This document shows positions 18,199 through 28,192 of a stretch of 64,000 bases of DNA, one piece after another. This DNA is from Flagellimonas pelagia (GTDB lineage Bacteria; Bacteroidota; Bacteroidia; Flavobacteriales; Flavobacteriaceae): contig NZ_QXFI01000031.1 of assembly GCF_003584135.1 (NCBI RefSeq), positions 62,001-126,000 of the forward strand. The letters run 5' to 3'. Every line of letters starts with the position of its first letter. Position 1 is the stretch's first letter. The translations under genes and the position numbers were made by a program. The notes under the pieces were generated by a model that worked only from the letters and a program-made list of their open reading frames with translations, ran no database searches and was not told the DNA's origin.

Positions 18199-18230
18199 AA
18201 TTGCCAAACCTAAAAAAAGGTTTGGCAATT
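18199..18230 (-). terminator. Rho-independent terminator after the DUF2961 gene
   Basis: A perfect 12-bp stem (AATTGCCAAACC / GGTTTGGCAATT) with an 8-base loop, followed on the minus strand by TTTTAAATGT. It lies 130 bases after the DUF2961 stop and before the GH5-like gene, separating the fructan and galactose transcripts. Confidence 0.75.
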
Positions 18231-18262
18231 CTTAAAAAACTAACTCAAACTCTCCCTTTCGG

Positions 18263-18311
18263 GTTTAGTTTCCCGGCCAATCAGTAAAGTTGACCGGGAC
18301 CTTAACTAAAC
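18263..18311. other. Imperfect long hairpin downstream of DUF2961 gene
   Basis: Arms GTTTAGTT-TCCCGGCCAA and TTGACCGGGA-cctt-AACTAAAC pair over 18 positions with one mismatch and a 4-base bulge, leaving a 9-base loop. It lies in the 3' region of the fructan operon just before the terminator at 18199-18230. It may protect the transcript end. Confidence 0.5.
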
Positions 18312-18360
18312 TTAGCATACTAAATACCTCTAATCATAGAATGCAAGTCTCTTAAAAACT

Positions 18361-20001
18361 TTATTTTAAATAATAATAGGCCACTACATCATATTCACAA
18401 ATGTTCTCATTGTGCTCGCCCCATGTTCTTCCTTTATATCGCTCAATGTAAGCCTCAAAAGATTCTGAGAAAGGAACATTATCAGCCATATGAAAGCGGT
18501 TCACAACGGTATGCCCTTTGCCAGTAAGTGGTGTTGCAGGTTGGGAAGCAAATGGGCTTTGAAATGTTGGGAAAGGGGGCTCGGCGGACCATGCGTAACC
18601 AATATAATCCTCGCTGCCCGTACCAAAGGTTGAGGGGAATTTTTCCCCATCCACGAAAAACTTCTCATCACCTTCACCCCACCACCAATCAATGGTTTTT
18701 TCGCCTCCAATACCGTACCACCATGAAGACGGTTTCTCTTTGGGTTCTTCCCAAAAATTGGCAATGTGCAAGGATACTCCACAGAATCTTCCCGTTCCCT
18801 TTACTGCAATCATAGGCCAATCTATTTCCCTTCCCTGATCTTGGGTCAACGAAACATCAACTGGTCTATCAACCCCGTTTGAATCATCTCCATGCCATTT
18901 GGCATTGAAATACAGAAACTCTTCCTTTTGTTGTTCCATACCATGACGGATTACTTTCAAAGTAAACTTGTAGGGTTTGTCCCCCTTGTTTTCTATGGTG
19001 AGGTTTCCTTTTTTACGGAAGGGCATATACCAATTTGAATACAGGGTATTTCCCATAGCGCCCACAGGCATTCCCCTATAATGTGCAAGGTTCTGGCCCA
19101 TCCCAAAAAACATCCCAATAGGAGAATGAACAGCGGACAAGTGTTTGTCGTCCCAAGAAAAATCAAACCAAAGGTCCCCATAAATATCCGAGGATCGGTC
19201 CTTATCCTGAAATGTCAGCTCCAATCGGTTTATGGCCCAGGAACCGAGAATTTCGGTAATCTCCTTTTTATCTCCTGGGCCAATTTCAACATCAAACCGC
19301 TCTTCTTGTTCATCTGGATACATCTTACGATCGTACCCACGATTTTCAAGTAATCTGTCCGCCTTGGCCAGAGCTATTTTCCCCTCGTTGCTATAGGTCC
19401 CATCAAATGACTTCTCAAGTATGGAACCGTTGGGCAGCTTGGAATAGATGATGTGGTAATAATTACCCCAATCTCCCGTCATGGTAATTTTACAACGCTT
19501 TTGAAAGGGCATGGGAATATAAAAATTACGCCCCCTGGACAAGGTCATGACCATATTCGGAAAGTTCAAGGGTGGGTATTCATCTTCAAATTTCTCGAAC
19601 AGTTCCCTAAATGGTTTGTCCACACTCGGGGTCTGCTCCCCATCCATGTAGATTTTGATGTGTCCCTCTTTAGCCAAGGCGCTCCATATTCGCCAAATGA
19701 CACCAGGGCCATCCGCTTCAAAAATGACCGTTTCGTCCCCTTCCTTCCTGATGAAACCATTACCGTCAGAATTGGCATCCCATTTCAAGTAAGTATCGGT
19801 CACTGAATCGTATACGGAATTCCTATCGTAACTTGAGAAATTCATGGTCCTCTCCCCTGGTTCGGGCATTTTTGATAAAGCCTCAAAATCATATAACCTG
19901 TCCACCAAATCCGGATAGGTCAGCTTTGTCTGGCTTATCGCTTGCCCAATGGCCAAGAAAGAGAGAAACATCAATTGAAAAAAACGGTTCCGAAACATCA
20001 T
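18361..20001 (-). CDS. DUF2961 protein, candidate GH172 alpha-fructofuranosidase-like enzyme
   Basis: A 546-residue secreted protein with a signal peptide ending GQAISQ. The family signature FGTGSEDYIGYAWS is near residues 459-472. DUF2961 includes GH172, whose founding member acts on difructose anhydride and alpha-fructofuranosides. Glu443 (WWWGEGD) and Glu464 (GTGSED) are 21 residues apart, the spacing I recall for the catalytic pair (Glu270/Glu291) of that enzyme; this needs alignment. As last gene of a SusC-SusD-GH32 operon, a fructan-related role is plausible. Other DUF2961 members act on arabinans or are unassigned. Confidence 0.8.
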   Translation of the reverse strand: MMFRNRFFQLMFLSFLAIGQAISQTKLTYPDLVDRLYDFEALSKMPEPGERTMNFSSYDRNSVYDSVTDTYLKWDANSDGNGFIRKEGDETVIFEADGPGVIWRIWSALAKEGHIKIYMDGEQTPSVDKPFRELFEKFEDEYPPLNFPNMVMTLSRGRNFYIPMPFQKRCKITMTGDWGNYYHIIYSKLPNGSILEKSFDGTYSNEGKIALAKADRLLENRGYDRKMYPDEQEERFDVEIGPGDKKEITEILGSWAINRLELTFQDKDRSSDIYGDLWFDFSWDDKHLSAVHSPIGMFFGMGQNLAHYRGMPVGAMGNTLYSNWYMPFRKKGNLTIENKGDKPYKFTLKVIRHGMEQQKEEFLYFNAKWHGDDSNGVDRPVDVSLTQDQGREIDWPMIAVKGTGRFCGVSLHIANFWEEPKEKPSSWWYGIGGEKTIDWWWGEGDEKFFVDGEKFPSTFGTGSEDYIGYAWSAEPPFPTFQSPFASQPATPLTGKGHTVVNRFHMADNVPFSESFEAYIERYKGRTWGEHNENICEYDVVAYYYLK

Positions 20002-20013
20002 ATATATTTAATT

Positions 20014-21756
20014 TTAGTAGCCCGGGTTTTGGACGTATAGTCCTCCAGTAAAATCTATTTCACGTTGGGGAATAGGATAAAATTCGTCCCTTCCTGGTGT
20101 AAACTCGGCATTTATCAAAAAGTCCCTTTTGGTCTTTTCAACACTTAGGTAATCATTCAGCACATCGGCGGCTTCTCCCCATCTTACCAAATCGAACCAT
20201 CTAGGGCCTTCCATGGCAAATTCCAATCTTCTCTCAAACTTAAGTGCCTTCCATGCATATTCCTTGTTCGGAAAAGAAGGATAGGGTTGAACATTGTAAA
20301 TATCAGAAGCACCTGCGGCCAAAGGTCTTTCCGTGCTCATTGCCGCCCTTTCCCTAACTTGATTGATGATAGGAAGGGCTTCATCCCAACGATCCAATTG
20401 TATAAGTGCCTCTGCTTTGAACAAGAGTACATCGGCATATCGAATAAAATCCACATTTTTGGAAGTTCCATTAAAGGGTCCTTCTTTGACATAGCAGGAA
20501 CAATCTGGGCGTTGCTGTTCTTTCATATTTCCAAAATAACCATACACCCCAGGATCCCTTGCCCAACTGGAGTTGTATACAAAATCACCAGTGTTTTGAA
20601 TCGTATTAGTGTACTTAAAAGGTCTCCCAGGCACCCCTATTGTATGGTCCAGTCTAGGATCAACAGTCAATGCCGCATCAGGCAATACGGTACCGTCTTC
20701 CTGTAAATTGGTAAGAATATCCTGATCATTGAACGTATCCAATAGAGGAAGACCATTGGCATCCGTGCGGAAAGCGTTCACCAAATTTTGGCTGGCCAAA
20801 TGGAATCCACAACATCCATATAATGGATTGCCGTGTGGAGAGTTCAATCCTGTAACGAAACTTACCCGACCCACTACGGTTCCATCATTGATGGAGAATT
20901 GGGCCGCCCAAATGGATTCTGGTCCATTGTCGAATCCATCCAAAAAGTTATTTCCAAAATCGGGTTCCAAACTGGCCTGTACGTCATTGGCATATTGGAT
21001 TGCCTCTTCCAACCTACTGCTATTAATGTTTGTTAACTGATGGTTCGCATCCTTTTCATAAGCCTGGTACAACCTCAATTTGGCTAAATATGCCGCCGCC
21101 GCGGTTCGATCAGCCCTACCCACTTCTTCCTGACTGTCCGGAAGATTGTTATAGGCAAACAGGAAATCCTCCCCAATCAGGTTCCAGAGCTCCTCATCCG
21201 ACATATCATTGGAGATTTGCGAGATTTCTTCCTGTGACAAACCCTCTTTTACGTAAGGAATCTTGTTGAACAACAGTTTAAGCACAAAGTGGGAATGACC
21301 ACGCAAGAAACGCAACTCCGCCTGTCTTTTGGTCTTGTTCGGGTAATCAGCATCTGGAATATCATTGATTACGGATAGGGCAAAATTCGCCCTGGATATG
21401 GCCTTGTAAAAATCAGTCCATGTACGTGGTGTAAAAAAGTCACCCATATCAGGTATGGTTAGATTGTACTGTTCGTATTTATCCACCCAATCCAAATCCC
21501 CGCGTCCCCCTCCACCTTTGTAGGCGTCATCGGAACGTACACTTCCATATACCCACATATGGGTAAGCGGCCCGATCATCTCATCATTGGCTATTCCGGC
21601 ATAAGCCGCAATAACCAAGGCTTCGGCATTTTCGGCCGTGGCCACATTATCATTGGAAAGTAGTCCTTGTGGTTCGTATTCCAAAAAGTCACTTGAGCAA
21701 TTGATGAAGCACATCAATGCGGTTCCACATAAAATGAAATATTTAAGTTTTTTCAT
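20014..21756 (-). CDS. SusD/RagB family outer-membrane glycan-binding lipoprotein
   Basis: A 580-residue surface lipoprotein (lipobox MCFINC) that lids the SusC channel and binds oligosaccharide. The SusD helical scaffold is seen in AELRFLRGHSHFVL, the TPR-like YLAKLRLYQAY and the C-terminal FERRLEFAMEGPRWFDLVRWGEA and DEFYPIPQREID motifs. It is ten bases downstream of its SusC partner and thirteen before the DUF2961 gene. Context points to fructan oligosaccharides. Confidence 0.95.
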   Translation of the reverse strand: MKKLKYFILCGTALMCFINCSSDFLEYEPQGLLSNDNVATAENAEALVIAAYAGIANDEMIGPLTHMWVYGSVRSDDAYKGGGGRGDLDWVDKYEQYNLTIPDMGDFFTPRTWTDFYKAISRANFALSVINDIPDADYPNKTKRQAELRFLRGHSHFVLKLLFNKIPYVKEGLSQEEISQISNDMSDEELWNLIGEDFLFAYNNLPDSQEEVGRADRTAAAAYLAKLRLYQAYEKDANHQLTNINSSRLEEAIQYANDVQASLEPDFGNNFLDGFDNGPESIWAAQFSINDGTVVGRVSFVTGLNSPHGNPLYGCCGFHLASQNLVNAFRTDANGLPLLDTFNDQDILTNLQEDGTVLPDAALTVDPRLDHTIGVPGRPFKYTNTIQNTGDFVYNSSWARDPGVYGYFGNMKEQQRPDCSCYVKEGPFNGTSKNVDFIRYADVLLFKAEALIQLDRWDEALPIINQVRERAAMSTERPLAAGASDIYNVQPYPSFPNKEYAWKALKFERRLEFAMEGPRWFDLVRWGEAADVLNDYLSVEKTKRDFLINAEFTPGRDEFYPIPQREIDFTGGLYVQNPGY

Positions 21757-21765
21757 GGCAATTGA

Positions 21766-24700
21766 TTAAAAGTTAATATTTAGGCCCAATGAAAGAATCG
21801 TTGGTACAGGAATCCTAGTGGCATCAGTCCTCTCCGGGTCTTCTCCTATATACTCGCTTGAGGTAAGCCAAAACAAGTTTTCACCCTGTAGATAGATACG
21901 AAGGTTACTCATACCCCCAATAGGATTGATAAGCTCCTGTGGAAAGCTATATCCCAATTGCAAACTCCTAAGCTTGAAATAGGAATTGTTCCTGAAGAGG
22001 TAATCCGAGGTACGCGTTTCGTTAAACGCCAAAGAAAGGGAAGGCACTTCAGTATTCGTATTTTCGGGAGTCCATGCATTGAGCAGCCCAGGAGACCCAT
22101 TGGCACCACCACTCGCAAAAAAGTTTCTGAACAGGGCTTCGTCAGCACCGATCCTTCCCATAACACCCGAACCAAAAATGGAAAGGTCGAAATTTTTCCA
22201 CCCCAAATCTACACGGATACCGTATTCCAAATCAGGTAAGGTAACCCCTATAAAATCCCGATCACCATCATCTATCACCCCATTGTTGTTCAAATCCTTG
22301 AATTTGATGCTACCTGGTCTGGCCCCAACTTGGTCTGGACTGGAATCTACGTCGGCCTGGCTTTGAAACAGGCCATCAGACCTGTAACCAAAGATCGAGA
22401 ATTGGGAATGTCCCAATATGGAATTATCCGCCGTGCCGGGAAATGCTGCCCTTACTTCTTCGGGCAAATAAGTGATCTCATCCTTGAAAGACGCAAAATT
22501 TGTGGACACGGTCAGTGATAGCCCATTGTCCCAAGTATTGCTGTATCCTATTGCAAATTCCCATCCTTTGGCTTCTGTGGTCGCACCGTTCAATACACGC
22601 TGTTGCCCCTCGCCAATAACGGAAGCGATAGGAGGGGTGGTCAAAATATCCTTGGTTTCCCTGGTATAGTAATCAAAAGAACCAACTATTTTGTTCCCCA
22701 AGAATCCAAAATCCACTCCATAGTTCCATTCTGTTGTGGTCTCCCATTTCAAATCTGGGTTAGGTGCCTGAATGGATACAAAACCCGAAGGTAAGTTCCC
22801 AGAATTGTTGCCATTAATGTCATAAGCCGTACCAATATTGTAATAGGTCTCCCAGAAACCTGGTTGGAACACGTTCAAGTTGGGGCCATATCTTGATTCG
22901 TACAGACCAAATCGGGCAAGATCTCCGATTTCTTGGTTACCTACTTCGCCGTATCCGGCACGTAGTTTCAAGTTGGTGATGAAATCTACATCCTTCAGGA
23001 ATTGCTCATTATTGATACGCCATCCAACAGTTGCAGCTGGAAAAATACCGTATCTATTGTTCTCCCCAAATCTGGAAGAACCATCACGACGCAAGGTGAA
23101 AGAAGCCAAATAGCGGTCCGAGAAGGCATAATTGACCTTCCCAAACTGGGACAACAAACGACTTCCCGTTGTGGTCCCCGATGCGGTCCGTGCCCCAGAT
23201 GCCGCATTGAGCACAAAATAAGACTCCTGTTCCACCGCAAAATCATCGGCCTGTGCATTCAACGTGCTCAAATCGTTTTGAATGGATTCTACACCCAATA
23301 GCACATTGAAACGATGATCACCGAGTGCCAAATCGTAATTCAGTGTATTCGAAAACACCAAACTGGTGAATTTGTTGGTATTGTAAATGAGTCGGTTGTT
23401 GGTCCTATTCACAAAACCATTGGAAACCTTTGGTTCGATATTTTTTTGTTTATAATCGCTAAAATCAAGGCCAAGGCTTGTCCTAAAATTCAAATTATCA
23501 AGAATCTTCAACTCTGCGAACACATTACCGAACAGTACATTCTTTTCTGTATTGTCCCAACGGTTAAGATATTGCATCAGTACAGGATTGTTTCGGTCAT
23601 TGTAACCAGAACCTAGTGGCCCTGCATAATTACCATTGGAATCGAACACAGGAATCGTGGGGGCCATGATAATGGCAAGGATAGGGGTACTGGCCAGTCC
23701 CACATCCCTTGATGCCAATGTTTCATCTGAGGTTGAAAATTGGGTGTTGACACCAATCTTCAGCTTATTGTTGAACAGGTTAGTGGAACCATTGATCTTG
23801 GCCGTGTACCTGTCATAGTTGGTGTATTTTAGGATTCCTGTGTTCTTCAAGTACCCAAAATTCATAAGAAGGGAAGATTTTTCAGATCCAGCGGTTATCG
23901 TCACTTCATTGTTATAGGCATAACCCGTTTCGTACGTCTCGTCCTGCCAATCGGTATCTCCCACAGGCACGCTAGGATCCCCTCCAACAAAGGGTTGGGG
24001 AGTTACGCTGTTCAGCACAGGGTTATTAAAATCTCCGTTCCAATCAAAGTTGTAGATTTCACCGTAACCGCCATTTGGATCTGCATTGTCATTAACCGAG
24101 GCCTGCCAGAGTACCCTTCCCCTTTCAACTGCGTTCAACATATCAAAGCGTTGTGGCCTTTCTGAAAGGACGGATACATTGGAATTGATGGAAATTCCAA
24201 CGCGTTCCCCTTTTTGACCTCCTTTGGTGGTAACGATGATTACCCCATTTGCCGCCCTGGATCCATAAATGGAAGAGGCCGAGGCATCTTTCAAAACCTG
24301 TATGGACTCAATTGACTCTGGATTAAGGCTGGCGAAAACTTCTTGTCTCTTTGTGGGTACACCATCAATGACATAGAGTGGATCGTTATTTCCTAAAGTG
24401 GTGATTCCCCGAATCAGGATTCGGTTGTTCAGTCCCGTGGGATCACCTGACTTCTCTATAAATAACCCGGGGACCCTTCCCTGCAAGGCTTGCATAGGGT
24501 TACCAGAGCTTAAACTCTGCCCTTCTATCGGTGCGGTATCTACAACGGTCACCGCACCGGTAAGATCTACCTTACGTTCCGTGGTATATCCCGTTAAGAC
24601 CACTTCATCCAATTGTTGCGTGTCGGCCTGTAAAGAAACATTAACGGTCGATTGACCATTTACCGGGACCTCGACCCTTGTAAAACCAATGTAGCTGAAC

Positions 24701-24909
24701 AATAAAGTAGCATTTGAAGGGACGTCCTCAAGGACATAATTCCCATCAAAATCCGTAGTGGTCCCATTGGTGGTACCCACTACCACAACCGATGCTCCCG
24801 GCAAGGGCATATTGTCATCTGCCGAGGTAACGGTACCCGTAACCCTCCCTTGGGCCCAAATGGCCAAAGGAGAACACATGAGTAGAAATACTAATAGTTT
24901 GAATTTCAT
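21766..24909 (-). CDS. SusC/RagA family TonB-linked outer-membrane transporter
   Basis: A 1047-residue TonB-dependent importer. After the signal peptide come a carboxypeptidase-regulatory-like domain (GRVTGTVTSADDNMPLPGASV, residues ~20-100), a TonB-box-like DEVVLTGYT, the plug (NNDPLYVIDGVP, DASASSIYGSRAANGVIIVTT) and a 22-strand barrel ending in LSLGLNINF. It forms the outer-membrane complex with the downstream SusD. It follows GH32 by 11 bases. Confidence 0.96.
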   Translation of the reverse strand: MKFKLLVFLLMCSPLAIWAQGRVTGTVTSADDNMPLPGASVVVVGTTNGTTTDFDGNYVLEDVPSNATLLFSYIGFTRVEVPVNGQSTVNVSLQADTQQLDEVVLTGYTTERKVDLTGAVTVVDTAPIEGQSLSSGNPMQALQGRVPGLFIEKSGDPTGLNNRILIRGITTLGNNDPLYVIDGVPTKRQEVFASLNPESIESIQVLKDASASSIYGSRAANGVIIVTTKGGQKGERVGISINSNVSVLSERPQRFDMLNAVERGRVLWQASVNDNADPNGGYGEIYNFDWNGDFNNPVLNSVTPQPFVGGDPSVPVGDTDWQDETYETGYAYNNEVTITAGSEKSSLLMNFGYLKNTGILKYTNYDRYTAKINGSTNLFNNKLKIGVNTQFSTSDETLASRDVGLASTPILAIIMAPTIPVFDSNGNYAGPLGSGYNDRNNPVLMQYLNRWDNTEKNVLFGNVFAELKILDNLNFRTSLGLDFSDYKQKNIEPKVSNGFVNRTNNRLIYNTNKFTSLVFSNTLNYDLALGDHRFNVLLGVESIQNDLSTLNAQADDFAVEQESYFVLNAASGARTASGTTTGSRLLSQFGKVNYAFSDRYLASFTLRRDGSSRFGENNRYGIFPAATVGWRINNEQFLKDVDFITNLKLRAGYGEVGNQEIGDLARFGLYESRYGPNLNVFQPGFWETYYNIGTAYDINGNNSGNLPSGFVSIQAPNPDLKWETTTEWNYGVDFGFLGNKIVGSFDYYTRETKDILTTPPIASVIGEGQQRVLNGATTEAKGWEFAIGYSNTWDNGLSLTVSTNFASFKDEITYLPEEVRAAFPGTADNSILGHSQFSIFGYRSDGLFQSQADVDSSPDQVGARPGSIKFKDLNNNGVIDDGDRDFIGVTLPDLEYGIRVDLGWKNFDLSIFGSGVMGRIGADEALFRNFFASGGANGSPGLLNAWTPENTNTEVPSLSLAFNETRTSDYLFRNNSYFKLRSLQLGYSFPQELINPIGGMSNLRIYLQGENLFWLTSSEYIGEDPERTDATRIPVPTILSLGLNINF

Positions 24910-24920
24910 AATCGTTAGTT

Positions 24921-26534
24921 TTAGTTAAATTTTAATTGGCTTATTTCTAAATGATCCAAAACCAAATCTCCGTTTTCGGACACTACGGATAGTTTTGAAT
25001 AAGGTGCTGAGGGGAAAAAAATCTCTGTCATTGACGTTTCCCCATTGTCAAAAAATATTTCAATGGATGTTTTGTCCAAAAGAATATCAGCATCGTGTAA
25101 ATCCTTGTCAGACAATCTTGGACCAATCGATACTTTATCCGCAAATTCCTTATGGAAATCAACTTTTCCAGACTTTCTTCGGTCAACAAAGAATTGGTTT
25201 TTGGTTCCATCATAACCAAAAAGCAACTCCTCTCCCTTATTGTTGGAGAGCTTGAACGTATATCCCTTGTCTTTCAAGGAAGCGATACTGTACTGGATCT
25301 GGGCCTTGGAAAAATCAAAATCGCCATCGCTCAAAACCGTTTCTTGATCCACCCCGATTGACACGTGGTCCTTTTTTGATTTCTTACCGATGTAATTTGT
25401 GATTTCCTTTACCGGTTGAAAGGTTATCCTTGGAATACCGTTGTCCGAAATCAATTTGACGGTCCTTGGCAAACTTTGGGTACTTCTCCAGGTAGTAGTG
25501 GGAACCTTATTGGCGTAATGCCCGTCAACGATCCAACCAATAAAAATTTTACGGCCGTCCTGGGGCGGAATATTGGACCAAGTGACCCCTGCATAATTGT
25601 CCTTACCAAAGTCGACCCAAAAATCATGCTTCTTGGCAAGGGCCTCCTCAAAATTCTTGTCCATGGTGAATTTTTGTCCATCAAAATCCCCGATGAAATA
25701 TTGCGTGCCATTACCGCCGTTGGGGGCTCCCCCACTAATACTTCCCAACATCACCCATTTAACATCATCCGAACCCTCTACCTGCATGGGGAAAAAATCC
25801 GGGCATTCCCAAACACCTTCATGACTTCCCACATCCTTGCCAAACCTATCGGCCAAGGTCCAATCCTTTAAATTTTTAGAGGTATAGATCATCATTTCAA
25901 AATCCGCGGCCAGTATCATGACCCATTGTCCCCTTTCCTGGTCCCAAATGACCTTTGGGTCCCTAAAATCCCTGATTCCAGGATTGTCTATGACCGGGTT
26001 TCCTTCATATTTTGTCCATGAGTTTCCTTCGTCCAGTGAATAGGCAATAGCCTGGGTCTGGGCATCCAACTGGCCGGCATCCCCCTTTTTGGGATCGTGG
26101 TAGGTGTACATGGCCACAATGGGAATCTTTCCATCCTTACCAAAGCCCGAAGTGTTGTCATAATCCACCACGGCACTACCTGAAAATATATATCCCAAGT
26201 CGTCTGGATACATTGCAATGGGCAAATGCTTCCACTGGACCAAATCAGTACTTATGGCATGGCCCCAGTGCATGGGGCCCCAGATATTGTCTTTTGGATA
26301 GTGTTGGTAAAACAGATGGTAATACCCATTGTAATAAAACATCCCATTGGGATCGTTCATCCATCCGACTTTAGGGGTAAAATGGTAGTACGGTCGGTAT
26401 AGCTGCTCCTCCAAAGAGGGGGATTCCACACCTTCTTCTTTGGCCAAATCCGTGTCCGATTTTCCATTCTTGCATGAAAAAGTCTGTATTGCAACTGCCA
26501 TGGCCACTACCAAAAGGGTCAATTTGTTTTTCAT
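24921..26534 (-). CDS. GH32 fructan beta-fructosidase/levanase-type lipoprotein
   Basis: A 537-residue lipoprotein (TFSC, Cys21) that hydrolyses beta-linked fructose. All three GH32 signatures are present: WMNDPNG (nucleophile Asp61), FRDPKV (stabilising Asp192) and WECPDFF (acid/base Glu243). A C-terminal beta-sandwich follows from residue ~370 (SIEIFFDNGETSMTEIFFP is typical). Whether it prefers inulin, levan or sucrose cannot be read. It lies five bases after the MFS porter gene and opens the SusCD part of the operon. Confidence 0.94.
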   Translation of the reverse strand: MKNKLTLLVVAMAVAIQTFSCKNGKSDTDLAKEEGVESPSLEEQLYRPYYHFTPKVGWMNDPNGMFYYNGYYHLFYQHYPKDNIWGPMHWGHAISTDLVQWKHLPIAMYPDDLGYIFSGSAVVDYDNTSGFGKDGKIPIVAMYTYHDPKKGDAGQLDAQTQAIAYSLDEGNSWTKYEGNPVIDNPGIRDFRDPKVIWDQERGQWVMILAADFEMMIYTSKNLKDWTLADRFGKDVGSHEGVWECPDFFPMQVEGSDDVKWVMLGSISGGAPNGGNGTQYFIGDFDGQKFTMDKNFEEALAKKHDFWVDFGKDNYAGVTWSNIPPQDGRKIFIGWIVDGHYANKVPTTTWRSTQSLPRTVKLISDNGIPRITFQPVKEITNYIGKKSKKDHVSIGVDQETVLSDGDFDFSKAQIQYSIASLKDKGYTFKLSNNKGEELLFGYDGTKNQFFVDRRKSGKVDFHKEFADKVSIGPRLSDKDLHDADILLDKTSIEIFFDNGETSMTEIFFPSAPYSKLSVVSENGDLVLDHLEISQLKFN

Positions 26535-26539
26535 ATGAT

Positions 26540-27889
26540 TTACTTTATTGCTGGTTTAGAAATTTTATCCGTTATTATTTTTGAATTGAATGATGCAGTA
26601 ATGGTCTCCAAGGATTTTCCTTTGGTTTCGGGCATCAACAGGATCACAAAAAGTAACTGCAACAACATCATGGCATCAAAGAACAAAAACACTGTTCCTG
26701 GTCCTATCGATGAAAAAAGACTGGGTATGAGGGAGGGAATCACTGCGGCCAACACCCAATGGACGGAGCTTCCGAAAGATTGCCCCGAAGCCCTGACCTG
26801 AGTGGGAAATATCTCTGATATGAACACCCAGATTACGGTTCCCTGGCCAATGGCATGCGATGCAATAAAAAGAAAAAGAAATGGGGGGACCACCGTACCG
26901 TCCCATTTGAACAAAAATGCACAAGCCGCAAGTGACAAGGAAACAAGGTAACCGACCGAACCTATCAGCATGAGGCGTTTTCTTCCCAAACGATCGATCA
27001 AAAACATCCCCAATAATGTGAATACCATGTTCACCACTCCAATCCCAATGCTGCTCAAAAGTGCTGTGTTGTTCTCCAGGCCCGCTTCTTCAAAAAGCCT
27101 TGGGGCGTAGTAGAGAAACGCATTGATTCCCGAGAACTGGTTAAAGAAGGCAATCAGGAAGGCCAAAATCAAGGGAAACCTAAATTGCCTTTGATAAATA
27201 CTCACGGATCTGGAAGTCCTTTCACTTTCTTCAAGGGCCTGGATCTGTTCCGAAACATTTGACTTGGCATCTATCATTTTCAGAACGGCCTCCGCTTGCC
27301 CTAACCGATTTTTGGACAATAGCCATCGTGGACTCTCTGGAATGACCAGCGTCAAAAACGTGTAGATGACTGCGGGCAGGGCCTCAACGCCCAACATCCA
27401 ACGCCATGCATTTAGTCCGATACCGCTTAAAAGATAATTGGATAGAAAGGCCACCAGAATACCCAATACGATATTAAATTGGTACATGGCCACAAGCTTG
27501 CCCCTGTTCTCCTTTGGTGATATCTCGGTAATGTAAGCAGGTGCCGCTATAGTGGAGGCACCTACTCCAAGACCACCCAAAAATCTAAATACCGAAAATG
27601 TAATAGGGTCATTGGCAAGTGCTGAGCCTACTGCTGAAATGGTATATAGTATACCTATGACCAGCAACGTCTTTTTTCTCCCCCACCTATGAGTGGGTAT
27701 TCCCCCAAATATGGCTCCAAGAACGGTTCCCCATAAGGCCATGGACATGACGACCACACCATGCACCAAATCTGACGAATTCCATAAATCCTGTAACGTT
27801 CTATCGGCACCAGAGATAACAACCGTATCAAAACCAAAAAGAAAACCTGCAAGGGCGGCCACTATGGACCATAACCATATTTTTTTCAA
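26540..27889 (-). CDS. MFS sugar porter (probable fructose/H+ symporter)
   Basis: A 449-residue twelve-helix transporter of the sugar porter family, with GFLFGFDTVVISG in helix 1, RWGRKKTLL and RLGRKRLML in the two loop 2-3 positions, PESPRWLL after helix 6 and PETKGKSLE at the end. It would bring the monosaccharide, presumably fructose, across the inner membrane. The start is TTG at 27889 (KKIWLWSIV), because no ATG exists between the upstream in-frame stop and the first helix. It is the first gene of the fructan operon. Confidence 0.9.
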   Translation of the reverse strand: MKKIWLWSIVAALAGFLFGFDTVVISGADRTLQDLWNSSDLVHGVVVMSMALWGTVLGAIFGGIPTHRWGRKKTLLVIGILYTISAVGSALANDPITFSVFRFLGGLGVGASTIAAPAYITEISPKENRGKLVAMYQFNIVLGILVAFLSNYLLSGIGLNAWRWMLGVEALPAVIYTFLTLVIPESPRWLLSKNRLGQAEAVLKMIDAKSNVSEQIQALEESERTSRSVSIYQRQFRFPLILAFLIAFFNQFSGINAFLYYAPRLFEEAGLENNTALLSSIGIGVVNMVFTLLGMFLIDRLGRKRLMLIGSVGYLVSLSLAACAFLFKWDGTVVPPFLFLFIASHAIGQGTVIWVFISEIFPTQVRASGQSFGSSVHWVLAAVIPSLIPSLFSSIGPGTVFLFFDAMMLLQLLFVILLMPETKGKSLETITASFNSKIITDKISKPAIK

Positions 27890-28192
27890 AAGCTCAATAA
27901 TTTTATAGAAATACTAAAGTATTCTTAAATAAAGCTTCTGAATTTCACTGATGTTGCAATATGTTACAGTTTTAGGCCATGTAACCAACATCAATTCAAG
28001 ATATTAACAATCAAATGGTTACACTATATTTTTCAAATAATCAAAAACAGTGTACCTATAATTTTGTAGCATACATCTTCAAAATTGATGTGCAAAAAAC
28101 TGCTTAAAGGACTCCAATAGGTGCAGTTTATGAGGGATTCATAAAATCTCTGCATCAAAATCCTCAAAAATCAAATAGAAACGGTTCCAAAA
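27890..28192 (-). promoter_or_regulatory. 303-bp regulatory gap upstream of the fructan operon
   Basis: This spacer separates the HTCS stop from the MFS porter. Nearest the start is TACTTTAG (27914-27921, minus strand), one base off the TAnnTTTG -7 box. Farther up are TGTAACCA (27980-27987) and its exact inverse TGGTTACA (28016-28023), 28 bases apart, plus a related TGTTACAG at 27962; these are candidate HTCS binding sites. A short hairpin (TTTATGA/TCATAAA, 28127-28145) lacks a T run. No gene seen. Confidence 0.4.

Noticed and set aside
18263..18311. Riboswitch or T-box-like leader for the GH5-like gene
   Set aside because: A terminator lies between this structure and the gene, and no known riboswitch core is visible.
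28122..28154. Hairpin TGCAG-TTTATGA/TCATAAA-CTGCA after the HTCS gene
   Set aside because: Asymmetric and lacks a T run on the minus strand, so not called a terminator.
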